Positions 24,695 through 33,843 are shown, counted from the first letter of the stretch. The stretch: 64,000 nt of DNA from Chitinilyticum aquatile DSM 21506 (GCF_000430805.1 NZ_AUMS01000011.1:78723-142722); one strand, 5' to 3'. Notes: a model not told the origin generated them from the letters alone. Program-made: numbers and translations.

Positions 24695-26086
24695 TCAAGC
24701 CAGACGACGCAACACTTCCTCGCGACCGATCAGCGCCAGCACGGCGTCCACCGACGGGGTGTTGGTAATCCCGCACACCTTGGCGCGCAGCGGCATGCCG
24801 ACCTGCGGCATCTTCACGCCCTGCTGCTTGACGAAGTCCTTGATGAAGGCGCCCAGGCTCGCCGCATCCCAGCTTGGCAGCTGCGCCGCGCCTTCGGCAA
24901 ACAGCTTCAGGCGTTCTTCGTCTTCCGGCTGCAGGTGCTTTTCGACAATTTCGGCCGTCGGGTTCAGCGGCTGGTAGAAATACTCGGCCTGATTGGCCAT
25001 CTCGATCAGCGTCTGGCTGCGGTCCTTCAGGAGTGTGACGACGTCGGCGAGCGCCGGGCCGCTGGCGGTGTCGATATTGCGATCAGAAAGGAAGGCGGCA
25101 ACGCGTTCGGCCAGTCTGGCTGCATCGGTCGCCTTGATGTGCTGGGCATTGAGCCACAGCAGCTTTTCGCGGTCGAAGCGGCTCGGCGCACTGGATACGT
25201 CCTTCAGGTCAAACCATTCAACGAATTGCTCCATGCTGAAGAATTCGTCGTCGCCGTGCCCCCAGCCCAGGCGCGCCAGATAATTCAGCAGCGCCTCCGG
25301 CAGGATACCCAGCGCATCGTAATCCACCACCGACACTGCGTCACGGCGCTTGCTCATTTTCTGGCCCTGATCGTTGTGGATCATCGGCAGGTGGGCAAAG
25401 GTCGGCACCGTGGCGCCCAGGGCCTGATAGATCACGATCTGGCGCGGGGTGTTGTTCACGTGGTCGTCGCCACGGATGACATGGCTGATCTGCATGTCGT
25501 AGTCGTCCACCACCACGCAGAAGTTGTAGGTCGGTGTACCGTCCGGGCGGGCGATGATCAGGTCATCAAGTTCAGAAGCGGCAATCTCGATACGGCCCTT
25601 GACCGCATCATCCCAGGCAATCACGCCATCCAGCTGGGTCTTGAAACGCACGACCGGCGGCACGTCCGCAGGGGGCACCGGCAGGGTCTTGCCGGCTTCG
25701 GGGCGCCAGCGGCGATCGTAGCGCGGCTTTTCGCCCTTCGCTTCGGCCTCGGCACGCATCGCTTCCAGCTCTTCCTTGCTGGCATAGCAGTAATAGGCGT
25801 GGCCGCTCTCCAACAGCTGCGCAATGACTTGCTTGTAGCGGTCCATGCGCTGCATCTGATAGAACGGGCCTTCATCGTAATCCAGCCCCACCCAGTGCAT
25901 GCCGTCCAGAATGGCCTTGACCGATTCCGGTGTCGAGCGCTCCAGATCGGTATCCTCGATGCGCAGCACGAAAGTACCGCCGTGCTTGCGGGCATACGCC
26001 CAGGAGAACAGCGCGGTGCGTACGCCACCAATGTGCAAGAGACCAGTGGGGGACGGGGCGAAACGGGTACGGATGGCAGAGGTCAT
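24695..26086 (-). CDS. gltX: Glutamyl-tRNA synthetase
   Basis: 463 aa class I synthetase that charges tRNA-Glu. Signature HIGH-type motif [11 protein letters not shown] at the N-terminus, KMSKR-type motif [13 protein letters not shown] near residue 240, and the Glu-RS anticodon-binding C-terminal half. Zinc cysteines of some GltX proteins are absent ([13 protein letters not shown] retains one). Single gene on the minus strand. Confidence 0.96.
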   Translation of the reverse strand: MTSAIRTRFAPSPTGLLHIGGVRTALFSWAYARKHGGTFVLRIEDTDLERSTPESVKAILDGMHWVGLDYDEGPFYQMQRMDRYKQVIAQLLESGHAYYCYASKEELEAMRAEAEAKGEKPRYDRRWRPEAGKTLPVPPADVPPVVRFKTQLDGVIAWDDAVKGRIEIAASELDDLIIARPDGTPTYNFCVVVDDYDMQISHVIRGDDHVNNTPRQIVIYQALGATVPTFAHLPMIHNDQGQKMSKRRDAVSVVDYDALGILPEALLNYLARLGWGHGDDEFFSMEQFVEWFDLKDVSSAPSRFDREKLLWLNAQHIKATDAARLAERVAAFLSDRNIDTASGPALADVVTLLKDRSQTLIEMANQAEYFYQPLNPTAEIVEKHLQPEDEERLKLFAEGAAQLPSWDAASLGAFIKDFVKQQGVKMPQVGMPLRAKVCGITNTPSVDAVLALIGREEVLRRLA

Positions 26087-26198
26087 GGAATGATCCGGTA
26101 TCTGTAAAAACGCAAGGCTGCCATTTTAGCGGCAGCCTGTGCGTATGGGTGAACAATGCGAAATATCGCTGCGGCCTGAAGCGGTCCGCAGCAATCGC

Positions 26199-27662
26199 TC
26201 AGAGCGAGGCGGACTGCACCGGACGGGCGGCAGCGCCCTTCAGCCGGCTGTTGATCGCCAGCGGCAGATTGCCCGGATTATCGATCACGACAAACTCGGC
26301 CAGCACCGGGTGGTCGAGCTGCGCCGGCGCTTCATGGCGCGCCAGAATGTCATAGTAGGTGCGCAGCTTGCCGACGTAGTACACCGGTTCGCCTCCACGC
26401 GCATAGCCATATTTCACCGTGCTGAAATACTCGGGATTGCGCAGCAGCGGCAGCGTGGTCTTCACGTCGGCCCACAGGTCGGGATTCTTGCCCTGCCGGC
26501 GCGCCAGCGTGCGGGCGTCCTCCAGATGGCCGAAGCCGACGTTGTAGGCGGCCAGCGCCAGCCAGGTGCGATCCGGCTCGGCAACGTCCTTGCCCACCAT
26601 GTCGCGCAGCTCGTTCACCAGCCGGGCCGCCCCCATGATGCTCTGGTAGGGATCAAGCCGGTCAACCCCCAGATAACCTGCCGTATTGTTGGTCAGCATC
26701 ATCAGGCCGCGTACACCGTAGGGCGATACAGCCTCGGGGTTCCAGTGCGATTCGGTGTAGCCGAGAGCAGCGAGCATGCGCCAGTCGATGTCATATTTGG
26801 CACCGGCCTCCTGGAACCACTTGCGGTATTTCGGCAGGATGGTATCGATGCGATCCTGGAACACCTGCGCATCGCCCATGCCGACACGGTTGACGTGGCC
26901 ATAGTAGCGGTCAAGCAGCACGCGCATCGAGCCGTCCGCCATTTGCTGGCCAACGAATTGGTTGATCATGGCCAGCAGCTCGGGATCTCCATCGGGGACC
27001 GCCCAGGCCAGTTGCTGCGAGTCGCCACGCTGCTCGGCCACGGCCACATTCGGGAAATAGTTCTGCGCCACATCGGCGGCATGCGATTCGACCAGTGCGT
27101 AGTCGATTTCGCCACGGGCAACGCGCTCGATCAGCGTCTCGCTGTCGCCGTCCTCGATCACCTCCCAGGCCAGCCCCGCATTGCGGGTCTTGAGCTGGTT
27201 GAGCGACTGCACATACTGCGGCAGCGTTTTCACGACGGCATCGCCGTTGTATAGCCGCTTCCAGACATTGGCCTCGTTCAGCCCGGCCTTGTAGACCAGT
27301 ACGGGCTGGATGCTCTGGTAAGCCGGGCCGAACATCAGCGACTCGCCTTCAAAGCCCTTTTGCAGTGCCACGCCCAGATGTGCCTCGCCACGCTTGAGGC
27401 GTGCGCGCACATCGCCGTGATTGCCGGTTACGACAAAACGGACTTTCAAGCCATGCTGCTCGGCAAAGCGGGTCACCAGATCGTACTCGAGGCCGGCGTA
27501 ATTGCCTTCGGCATCCACATAGAGCGTGGTCGGGCCATTCTGGACCAGCACGACCAGTTCCTTGGATTCCATCCACGGGAGTACTTTCTGGGCGGGAGCT
27601 TCCTGCAGCTCGCCACAACCAGACAAAAGCAGAGCAGCCAGTGCCATGAGAAATCGTTTCAT
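26199..27662 (-). CDS. mltF: Membrane-bound lytic murein transglycosylase F
   Basis: 487 aa outer-membrane lipoprotein that cleaves peptidoglycan. Start at 27662 gives a signal peptide with lipobox LLLSGC. A periplasmic binding protein-like domain (about 35-265) precedes an SLT catalytic domain (about 290-430). The catalytic Glu lies in LGYTESHWNPEAVS, followed by GVRGLMMLT and AAYNVGFGHLEDA. The order SBP_bac_3 then SLT is diagnostic for MltF. Confidence 0.94.
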   Translation of the reverse strand: MKRFLMALAALLLSGCGELQEAPAQKVLPWMESKELVVLVQNGPTTLYVDAEGNYAGLEYDLVTRFAEQHGLKVRFVVTGNHGDVRARLKRGEAHLGVALQKGFEGESLMFGPAYQSIQPVLVYKAGLNEANVWKRLYNGDAVVKTLPQYVQSLNQLKTRNAGLAWEVIEDGDSETLIERVARGEIDYALVESHAADVAQNYFPNVAVAEQRGDSQQLAWAVPDGDPELLAMINQFVGQQMADGSMRVLLDRYYGHVNRVGMGDAQVFQDRIDTILPKYRKWFQEAGAKYDIDWRMLAALGYTESHWNPEAVSPYGVRGLMMLTNNTAGYLGVDRLDPYQSIMGAARLVNELRDMVGKDVAEPDRTWLALAAYNVGFGHLEDARTLARRQGKNPDLWADVKTTLPLLRNPEYFSTVKYGYARGGEPVYYVGKLRTYYDILARHEAPAQLDHPVLAEFVVIDNPGNLPLAINSRLKGAAARPVQSASL

Positions 27663-27771
27663 GCATCTTCCGAAAGTCTTGACCGGGCGCAGTGTGCCAA
27701 AAAGATGACAACAGGACAAACATGGCACTTGGCCGGAAGGAAAAAGTTGGTTACAATCTCGCCTCTTTGCT

Positions 27772-27861
<90 letters not shown>

Positions 27862-27868
27862 GCATTCG

Positions 27869-27895
27869 AAAAAGCCGCACACTGTGCGGCTTTTT
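27869..27895 (+). terminator. Rho-independent terminator of tRNA-Ser
   Basis: AAAAAGCCGCACA-ctg-TGCGGCTTTTT, about seven bases after the tRNA 3' end. Confidence 0.92.
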
Positions 27896-28118
27896 CTTTG
27901 CCCGTAACTCACGCAGCAAACCTGTAAGCCACTGATTACACTACAGGAATTGCCCAGTGTAGAAGACTGCGGCGCCATGTCCAGAAATTTGTTGCAAAGC
28001 AGCATTTCAGCGAATACTACTTTCCCGACCCTATCGCGCCGCAGCCTGTGCCATGTCTTGGCTGCAGCCGTACACCCCGGAAAAAGCTGCCGCAGCATCC
28101 CGACCAGCGGTCAGCCGC

Positions 28119-28997
28119 TCAGTTTTCTGCGCTTTCCTGCCGCCCCGACCAGTCTCGGGCGAACTGCCAGGCCACCCGGCCGCTGCGCGCGCCCCGTCCG
28201 GTCGCCCAGATCAGCGCTTCGCGCTGCAGCGTTTCATCCCAGCCGGCCACGCCCATCACCGCCAGCCAGTGCCGCACGGCGCGCAGGTAGTCATCCTGGC
28301 TGAAGCTGTAGAAGGACAGCCACAGCCCGAAGCGCTCGGAGAGGGCAACCTTCTCCTCGATTGCCTCGGAGAAGTGGATTTCACCGCCCTCGTAGCGCGT
28401 GGCGGCGTTTTCGCTGAAGTATTCCGGCACCAGATGGCGACGGTTGGATGTGGCATAAATCAGCACATTGGCTGACGGTGCCGCGACCGAGCCATCCAGC
28501 GCGGTCTTCAGCGCCTGATAGCCGTGGTCGCCCTCTTCGAATGACAGGTCATCGCAGAACACAATGAAGCGCTCCGGCCGGCTGGCGACCAGTTCGACGA
28601 TATCGGGCAGATCGTTCAGATGCGCTTTCTCCACTTCAATCAGCTTCAGCCCATCGGCACGGAATGCATTCCACGCCGCCTTGATCAGCGAGGATTTGCC
28701 CGTGCCGCGCGCGCCGGTCAGCAGCACATTGTTCGCCGTGCGCCCCGCGACAAACTGCCGCGTGTTTTGCAGCAGAGCAGCACGCTGCCGGTCAATATTC
28801 TGCAAATCCTCCAGCGCCACGCGGTGGGGATGACGCACCGGCTGCAGCACGCCCCCCTGCCCCAGGTTGCGCCAGCGAAACGCTTCGGCCTGCCAGTCGG
28901 GCGCGGCCGGCTTGCCGTGCAGTTCCAGCCAGCGCGTCAGCGCTACTTCCCCCAGCGCCAGAACCCGCAGCAGGCCTTGCTCCAGCTCATGATTCAT
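28119..28997 (-). CDS. DUF815-family P-loop ATPase
   Basis: 292 aa from the ATG at 28997, with GGAGAG seven bases upstream; a longer frame has no ribosome site. Walker A GARGTGKSS near residue 97, Walker B-like FIVFCDDLSFEE, sensor-like LIYATSNRRHLVPE, and a C-terminal helical lid (RSGRVAWQFARDW). This is the DUF815 AAA-type family, widespread and of unknown function. It stands alone; 27896-28118 downstream holds nothing recognisable. Confidence 0.88.
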   Translation of the reverse strand: MNHELEQGLLRVLALGEVALTRWLELHGKPAAPDWQAEAFRWRNLGQGGVLQPVRHPHRVALEDLQNIDRQRAALLQNTRQFVAGRTANNVLLTGARGTGKSSLIKAAWNAFRADGLKLIEVEKAHLNDLPDIVELVASRPERFIVFCDDLSFEEGDHGYQALKTALDGSVAAPSANVLIYATSNRRHLVPEYFSENAATRYEGGEIHFSEAIEEKVALSERFGLWLSFYSFSQDDYLRAVRHWLAVMGVAGWDETLQREALIWATGRGARSGRVAWQFARDWSGRQESAEN

Positions 28998-29120
28998 CGC
29001 ATTGCTCTCCCGTAATTGACGCGCCAGTGTAGCGCGTTTGCGACGCAGTCCAGCAAGGGGCGGGCACATCACCATATTGCAAGATGCTGATTTTTATATG
29101 CAATAAAATTTGGTTACAAA

Positions 29121-29150
29121 TTGACGGCACACAAGAGGAGGTGCTAGATT
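29121..29150 (+). promoter_or_regulatory. Sigma-70 promoter
   Basis: TTGACG at 29121-29126, an 18-base spacer, TAGATT at 29145-29150. Transcription would start near 29157 and cover a leader of about 200 nt before a short ORF. Confidence 0.6.
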
Positions 29151-29156
29151 GATTTT

Positions 29157-29361
29157 GCCGTCGCGGCATGGGGCTGCGGCGGACGTTCGGTTGTGTTAAC
29201 AGGCCGGCTTTCCCCAAAGGATTGCCGCGCGGCCGGAGACGACACTCCGGCAACGAGTCGTGCGATCGCGGGATGCTTTTTCAAGGATTCCGGTGGGCGC
29301 GACACCTGTCAGCAAAATCTGCGACGTAGATAGTGAAACCTTCGTTAAAAGGGAGATCGCC
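29157..29361 (+). other. Long GC-rich 5' leader, possibly a structured regulatory RNA
   Basis: About 205 nt between the promoter and the 47-codon ORF. It contains GCCGGA-gacgacac-TCCGGC near 29231-29250, and an overlapping alternative pairing of ACGAC with GTCGT a little downstream. Mutually exclusive hairpins would fit an attenuator or riboswitch, but no known class is recognised. A free small RNA is also possible. Confidence 0.4.
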
Positions 29362-29505
29362 ATGCGATTCGACTTCATGGAAGGCTTAGCGAGTACGGTC
29401 AACGATGCGTTGATGAACTTGTTTCGGGCCTTCAAACCCTCTACTTATCTGGACCACGACGACTCGAGGAATCTCGCCCTCGAAGAGGCGGAACCCTTCC
29501 GGTAA
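29362..29505 (+). CDS. Small hypothetical protein (47 aa)
   Basis: Starts at the ATG at 29362, with AAAAGGGAGA ending five bases upstream. The product (MRFDFMEGLASTVND ... LALEEAEPFR) has an amphipathic helix in its first half and an acidic C-terminus, with no membrane segment. A promoter, a clear ribosome site and a terminator frame it as its own transcription unit. Function unknown. Confidence 0.6.
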   Translation: MRFDFMEGLASTVNDALMNLFRAFKPSTYLDHDDSRNLALEEAEPFR

Positions 29506-29533
29506 ATACGGGCGGTCTGAAACTTGAATCCCG

Positions 29534-29568
29534 CAAGGGGCACGGGGGCGCAAGCCCCCTTGTTTTTT
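29534..29568 (+). terminator. Rho-independent terminator of the small-ORF unit
   Basis: Inner stem GGGGGC-gcaa-GCCCCC, extended by AAG/CTT pairs, then TTGTTTTTT. It lies about 30 bases after the 47-codon ORF. Confidence 0.88.
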
Positions 29569-29861
29569 GCGCGATCCGGCAAGCCTGCCTGCCGGCGGTA
29601 CTTATATATAAGCAAACGCTTGCTGCCGCTATGCAGACTTCACACCTGGGTGGTGATGCCCCTGTCCCGACAAACGGCAGCTGATCAGGGTATATATACA
29701 TAATCATGTATTGCCATACACCCGTCGTTTCCCGATAGTTACATCAACATACCCTGCACACTTCATTCACACCACATGGCAGTCGGCTACAGACAGCAAG
29801 CGACACTTTCACGTAAACTTGCATTCATCAAAAGCTAGCGCACTTGCCGCCAGGTTCCTGC
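29569..29861. other. Intergenic region upstream of the REC-GGDEF gene
   Basis: About 290 bp. It contains a solo hairpin of the palindromic family (29696-29720) and presumably the promoter of the downstream regulator. No other structure or gene seen. Confidence 0.5.
29696..29720. repeat. Solo hairpin related to the palindromic elements, copy D
   Basis: ATACA-TAATCA-TGTAT at 29696-29711 has the exact layout of the first module of the family. It is followed almost directly by ATACA (29716-29720), without the AGCC/GGCT core. It looks like a core-less derivative. Confidence 0.5.
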
Positions 29862-31430
29862 ATGACCACCCCGAACACGCGAACCAAACTGAGCACGCTG
29901 CTTTCCGCATGGGAAGCCTACTGCCGCGATCCGCATTTCGAACACTTTGTCGAGTTTGCGCTGGGCGTCAATACGCTCGCCGAAATCCTGCGCACCGGTA
30001 GCAGCGTCGGGCTGGCACGCATCAGCCAGGACCTGGAACAGGAAGCACTCGGTCTCTTCGGCGGCCCCGACAGCCATCCGATCAGTGATGAAGCCCGCAG
30101 CCAGCTCGCCGAACACATCCGCGGCCTGACCCAGTTGCTGGCGGGCGACGCGCCGGTCGCGCAGCAGGACCGCCGCCAGCATGGCAGCAGCGGCTGTACG
30201 CCGCCAGCCGCGCCCGGCCTGTATCTGGTCAGTGATCATGCGCTGCACTGGCAGGACCTGCAGGCCCAGCTGGGCTACTTCGGCCTGAATATCCAGCGCA
30301 TAAGCTGGCAGAACCTGCCCCAGCAGGTGCAAGGCTTTTTCCTGCTGGACCTGCCAGCCTCACCGCACTGGCAGGCGCAGCTTGCCACGCTGCGCCGGCA
30401 AAATCCGGCCAGCCAGCTGATCGCGCTCGGTCTCGACAGTGAATTCGAGCTGATGCACGAAGCGCTCAAACACGGCTGCGATCACTGCTTCCCGCGCCAC
30501 ATGACCCACCCGGCGATGGTCGCACACATTCTGGAATTGCAGGATACGCTGCAGGAAGAAGCCTACCGCGTCCTGATCGTCGATGATTCCGTCACGGCGC
30601 ATGCGCTGATCCGCCGGGCGCTGGCCGAACAGGGCATCGAAACCCGCGCCATCAGCGAACCCTCCCAGGTGCTTGATGCGCTGCGTGATTTCCAGCCCGA
30701 CCTGCTGCTGCTCGACATGTACATGCCGGGCTGTACCGGTGTCGAGGTGGCGCGCATCATCCGCCAGCATCCCGAATACCTGTCCACGCCGATTGTCTAC
30801 CTGTCCGGCGAAACCGACCTCGCCTTGCAGGTGGAAGCGCTGCGCCTTGGCGGCGACCATTTCCTCACCAAGCCCTTCAATCCGGTTTTCCTGAACGCCA
30901 TCGTGAAAAGCAAGATCGAGCGCTACCGCACACTGCGGCGCTCGATGCAACACGACAGCCTTACCGGCCTCTTGAATCACACCAGCAGCAAAACCCAGCT
31001 CGACATGGCGCTCGAGCAATGCCGCCAGCAGCAGAAACCGCTGTGCGTGGCGATGCTCGACATCGACCATTTCAAGCTGGTAAACGATCGCTATGGCCAC
31101 CCGGTGGGCGACCAGATCATCCGCAGCCTCGCCTGGCTACTGAAAAAGCGCGTACGCAGCCAGGATATTCTCGGCCGTTACGGCGGCGAGGAATTCCTGC
31201 TGGCCCTGCCGGGTGCCACGCTAAGCCAGGGCTTCACCGTGCTGGAACTGCTGCGGCAGGATTTTGCCGCCATCCATCACCCCTATGGCGATGGCTATTT
31301 CCAGCTGTCTTTTTCCTGCGGCATGGCAGCCTTCCCGGTGATCGACAGCCGCGAGGCACTGATCCAGGCAGCCGACGATGCGCTGTATCGCGCCAAGCAC
31401 GCCGGGCGCAATCGGGTGGAATGCGCGTAA
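29862..31430 (+). CDS. Response regulator with REC and GGDEF domains (diguanylate cyclase)
   Basis: 522 aa from the ATG at 29862; a TTG-initiated frame is 18 bases longer. N-terminal helical region (1-90), a degenerate receiver-like stretch (about 115-225), a canonical REC domain (YRVLIVDDSVTAH, phosphoacceptor Asp in LLLLDMYMPG, Lys in FLTKPF), then a GGDEF domain with active motif GGEEF. The inhibitory I-site RSQD sits five residues before it. It likely makes cyclic di-GMP on phosphorylation, with product inhibition. The partner kinase is not in the window. Confidence 0.92.
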   Translation: MTTPNTRTKLSTLLSAWEAYCRDPHFEHFVEFALGVNTLAEILRTGSSVGLARISQDLEQEALGLFGGPDSHPISDEARSQLAEHIRGLTQLLAGDAPVAQQDRRQHGSSGCTPPAAPGLYLVSDHALHWQDLQAQLGYFGLNIQRISWQNLPQQVQGFFLLDLPASPHWQAQLATLRRQNPASQLIALGLDSEFELMHEALKHGCDHCFPRHMTHPAMVAHILELQDTLQEEAYRVLIVDDSVTAHALIRRALAEQGIETRAISEPSQVLDALRDFQPDLLLLDMYMPGCTGVEVARIIRQHPEYLSTPIVYLSGETDLALQVEALRLGGDHFLTKPFNPVFLNAIVKSKIERYRTLRRSMQHDSLTGLLNHTSSKTQLDMALEQCRQQQKPLCVAMLDIDHFKLVNDRYGHPVGDQIIRSLAWLLKKRVRSQDILGRYGGEEFLLALPGATLSQGFTVLELLRQDFAAIHHPYGDGYFQLSFSCGMAAFPVIDSREALIQAADDALYRAKHAGRNRVECA

Positions 31431-31441
31431 CTTCAATATTT

Positions 31442-31459
31442 GATAATAATTCTCATTTG
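31442..31459 (+). promoter_or_regulatory. Fur-box-like site upstream of the methyltransferase
   Basis: GATAATAATTCTCATTTG at 31442-31459 agrees with the 19-bp Fur consensus at 13 of 19 positions including the next base. It lies about 30-50 bases upstream of the start codon at 31492, where promoter binding would be expected. Confidence 0.55.
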
Positions 31460-31491
31460 AATTAATCTGGTACTTCCTACCGGAGGTGCCC

Positions 31492-32298
31492 ATGTCTGCC
31501 AGCCATCCCCTGCCCCACCCTCAGCAGCTGTACGCCATGGCTGCTCGCGCCAGCGCAGCGCGCCTGTGCCCCGAAATCGGCTTCAGCGATCCGACCGCCG
31601 AACGGCTGCTGTATCGCTGGCGCGAATTCATGGACGGGTTCAGGCCTGACCTGCCGGCCCTGCGGCGCTGCTGCCTGACAAGCGCCTGGCTGGACGGACA
31701 GATGCAAGCCTTCCTGCAGCAGTATCCCGACGCGCTCTGCATCAATCTTGGCGCCGGACTGGATGCCTGCCACGCTCGCCAGGCGAAACCTCACGCCAGC
31801 GACCAGTCGGACTGGATCGACGTCGACCTTCCCGACGTCATTGCCCTCAAGGCACGGCTGCTGCTGCCACGCTGCGGCTACAGCCTGGTGAGCGCAGACG
31901 TAACCCGCGCAGGCTGGACGCGCCATCTGCCACCGGCACGCAACCGTGCCATTCTGCTCAGGGCTGAAGGGCTGCTGGGGGCGCTCGACAGAGCACAGGT
32001 TCTGCAACTGTTGACAGAGCTGACCATCTGGAGCACGAATGCCTGCGCGGTGCGTCTGGCATTCGACTGGCACAGCCCGCTGCTCAGCCGCTGGCAAAGG
32101 CTCGCCGGAGCAGGCAGCCGACCCGGCTGGGCACTGGAAGGACTGGATGACCTGCCGATGGTGAATCCGCTCTGGCGACGGACAGCCGACTTCGATCTGC
32201 TTGCCGCCAGCGGCGGAGCATGCGGAGGCTGGAACCGGCTTTACCGGGCCTGCACCGGCCAGCCACTGCAGGGCTGCCAAACGCTGGAGCGGTACTGA
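31492..32298 (+). CDS. Class I SAM-dependent methyltransferase, leucine carboxyl methyltransferase (LCMT/PpmP-like) family
   Basis: 268 aa from the ATG at 31492, with GGAGG six bases upstream. The SAM-binding motif CINLGAGLDACHAR and the family's WIDVDLPDVIALK signature are clear; GLLGALDRAQVLQLL follows. Family members O-methylate carboxyl groups on proteins or natural products. The Fur-like box upstream suggests induction under iron limitation, so a substrate connected with siderophores or metal uptake is possible. That is inference: no siderophore genes are nearby. Confidence 0.82.
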   Translation: MSASHPLPHPQQLYAMAARASAARLCPEIGFSDPTAERLLYRWREFMDGFRPDLPALRRCCLTSAWLDGQMQAFLQQYPDALCINLGAGLDACHARQAKPHASDQSDWIDVDLPDVIALKARLLLPRCGYSLVSADVTRAGWTRHLPPARNRAILLRAEGLLGALDRAQVLQLLTELTIWSTNACAVRLAFDWHSPLLSRWQRLAGAGSRPGWALEGLDDLPMVNPLWRRTADFDLLAASGGACGGWNRLYRACTGQPLQGCQTLERY

Positions 32299-32306
32299 GA
32301 TTGCAA

Positions 32307-32364
32307 ATACACAATGATGTATATAACCGTAGCCCTTTAAATAAAAGGGCTACGGGCACATACC
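32307..32364. repeat. Palindromic intergenic element, copy E
   Basis: ATACA-CAATGA-TGTAT (32307-32322), eight bases, core AGCCCTTT / AAAAGGGCT (32331-32351), eight bases, ATACC (32360-32364). The eight-base arms partly pair (CCGT with ACGG). It lies between convergent genes. Confidence 0.9.
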
Positions 32365-32366
32365 AC

Positions 32367-32714
32367 TCAGTCTCGATAGAAACGCTTCCATTCGCTCATG
32401 CGCAGCAGCGCACGGCATTCGCCCCGGTCAAGACGGTTACCCAGAAAAGCGCCGCGTTGGTAGGCAAAATCACGAGCGGTCAGAGCGCGCAGCTTGTTCG
32501 AGCCCGACATGCCATCCACCTCGCGGGCGACCCGCAAGCGCGCCCAGCCATAGCGACCCTCTTTCTCGTCATAACGCTCGGCACAATACTTCATGGCTCC
32601 GGCAAAAGCGCCCAGCCGGTGCGCATCCCTGACCAACGCACTGGCAGGCTCGGCCAGCAGTAACAGCAACGCGGCAAGTGTCGCCAGTAGATATTGCGAA
32701 ATCTGCATCGTCAT
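32367..32714 (-). CDS. Small secreted protein of unknown function
   Basis: 115 aa with a signal peptide (membrane-like stretch 8-22, likely cleavage after PASA). The mature part is basic, with two Cys residues (KYCAERYDE ... RGECRALL) that could form a disulfide. No family recognised. Its end lies three bases from palindromic element E. The next gene upstream (32727) is also secreted and in the same direction, 12 bases away, so the two may be co-transcribed. Confidence 0.72.
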   Translation of the reverse strand: MTMQISQYLLATLAALLLLLAEPASALVRDAHRLGAFAGAMKYCAERYDEKEGRYGWARLRVAREVDGMSGSNKLRALTARDFAYQRGAFLGNRLDRGECRALLRMSEWKRFYRD

Positions 32715-32726
32715 CTCCCGTCAGGC

Positions 32727-33047
32727 TCAATCCCAACGGGACTTGTGGGTTTCACGACGAATCTCGCGGCGCGCCTCGCGACGTTCGGCACGGACTTCAC
32801 GCTCGGCCTTGCGCTTGGCGGCGCGGACTTCACGCGCACCTTCGCGGATTGCCTGACGGCGCTCCCAGGCATTGTCGGCGTTGTAATAATCACGGGCGGC
32901 TTCGCGGCGTTCGGCCATGACTTCGCGGGCACCATCGACCTTGGCCTGATGGACTTCGCGAGCACCCTCGCGGATTTCGGAGTGAACCCCGGCCATGGCC
33001 GGGGCAGCCAGCAGTGCAGCGGCCAGACAGATCAGCAGTTGTTTCAT
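32727..33047 (-). CDS. Secreted Arg/Glu/Ala-rich helical protein
   Basis: 106 aa from the ATG at 33047, with GGAG six bases upstream. Signal peptide 1-19 (cleavage after PAMA). The mature 85 residues are almost entirely charged and Ala, without Pro, and contain two copies of IREGAREV. The pattern predicts one long, stable single helix in the periplasm. Function unknown. It precedes another small secreted protein gene in the same direction. Confidence 0.78.
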   Translation of the reverse strand: MKQLLICLAAALLAAPAMAGVHSEIREGAREVHQAKVDGAREVMAERREAARDYYNADNAWERRQAIREGAREVRAAKRKAEREVRAERREARREIRRETHKSRWD

Positions 33048-33140
33048 GATGGGCTCCTTGCAACATTCGGATTGCGATGGAACCCATGCTAAGCGCATGA
33101 AAGAAAAAGCTTAATAGCGTGTGCGGTTTCGCACACGCGC

Positions 33141-33839
33141 TCAGAACGCGTGCGGCAGCGGTTTGAGGATGAGAAAACGCCCGCGCTCGTCCTGGGTCAG
33201 GTAGCCGCCGCTGCGCAATTCTCCCAGCATGCGGTTGACCATCTCGCGCGACAGGCCGATGCGCGCCGCCAGCTCCTGCTGGCTGAGCGCAACCCCGCTG
33301 ATGTCGTGCGAATTGCGTGCGCGCCGGTCCAGCCGCACCAGCAGCCGGCGCAGGCGTTGATAGCCATTGCTCTGCCCCAGCAGATTGAGTGAATTGACCA
33401 GATGGTAGACACCCTGCGCCAGTTCGCGCGCCACCGCCTCCCAGGCTGAGGGATGCGCGTCCAGTGCGCGGCGCAACGCCGTCAGTGGCAAGGCGAGATA
33501 GCGGCAGTCTTCCTGCACCACCAGATTGACCTGCGCGACCGGCTCGGAAAACAGGACATGCAATCCTGCAACCGCGCCGGCAGCCATATGGCCGTACAGA
33601 TAGGCGCGCGGGCCATCGTCGGCATTGGCGGTTGCCCGCACGACGCCACTGCTTAGCAACAGCAGGCCGGTGATCGCATCGCCTTCCTGCCAGAGCAATT
33701 CGCCTGCTCTGGCCGAATGCCAGCCCCCTTCCGCCAGCAACGCAGCTCGAACATCCCCGGGAAAGGCATGCAGCATGGGAAAAAGCAGCAGCAGAACCGC
33801 TGCATCAGCCCTAGCGTCAGAGGCCTGGCCAGCAAGCAT
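33141..33839 (-). CDS. Crp/Fnr family transcriptional regulator
   Basis: Up to 232 aa. N-terminal cyclic-nucleotide-binding-like beta barrel (about 30-130; WHSARAGELLWQEGDAITGLLLLSSGVVR) and a C-terminal winged helix (VALSQQELAARIGLSREMVNRMLGEL). No FNR-type cysteine cluster is seen. The canonical cAMP contacts of CRP are not conserved, so the ligand is unknown. The start is uncertain: the ATG at 33839 has no good ribosome site. It lies four bases downstream of argJ. Confidence 0.87.
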   Translation of the reverse strand: MLAGQASDARADAAVLLLLFPMLHAFPGDVRAALLAEGGWHSARAGELLWQEGDAITGLLLLSSGVVRATANADDGPRAYLYGHMAAGAVAGLHVLFSEPVAQVNLVVQEDCRYLALPLTALRRALDAHPSAWEAVARELAQGVYHLVNSLNLLGQSNGYQRLRRLLVRLDRRARNSHDISGVALSQQELAARIGLSREMVNRMLGELRSGGYLTQDERGRFLILKPLPHAF

Positions 33840-33843
33840 AAGC

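Noticed and set aside
26120..26160. GGCTGCC / GGCAGCC hairpin upstream of gltX as another palindromic family member
   Set aside because: It lacks the eight-base spacing and the ATACC end, and the arms differ from AGCC/GGCT. Probably an unrelated local hairpin or terminator.
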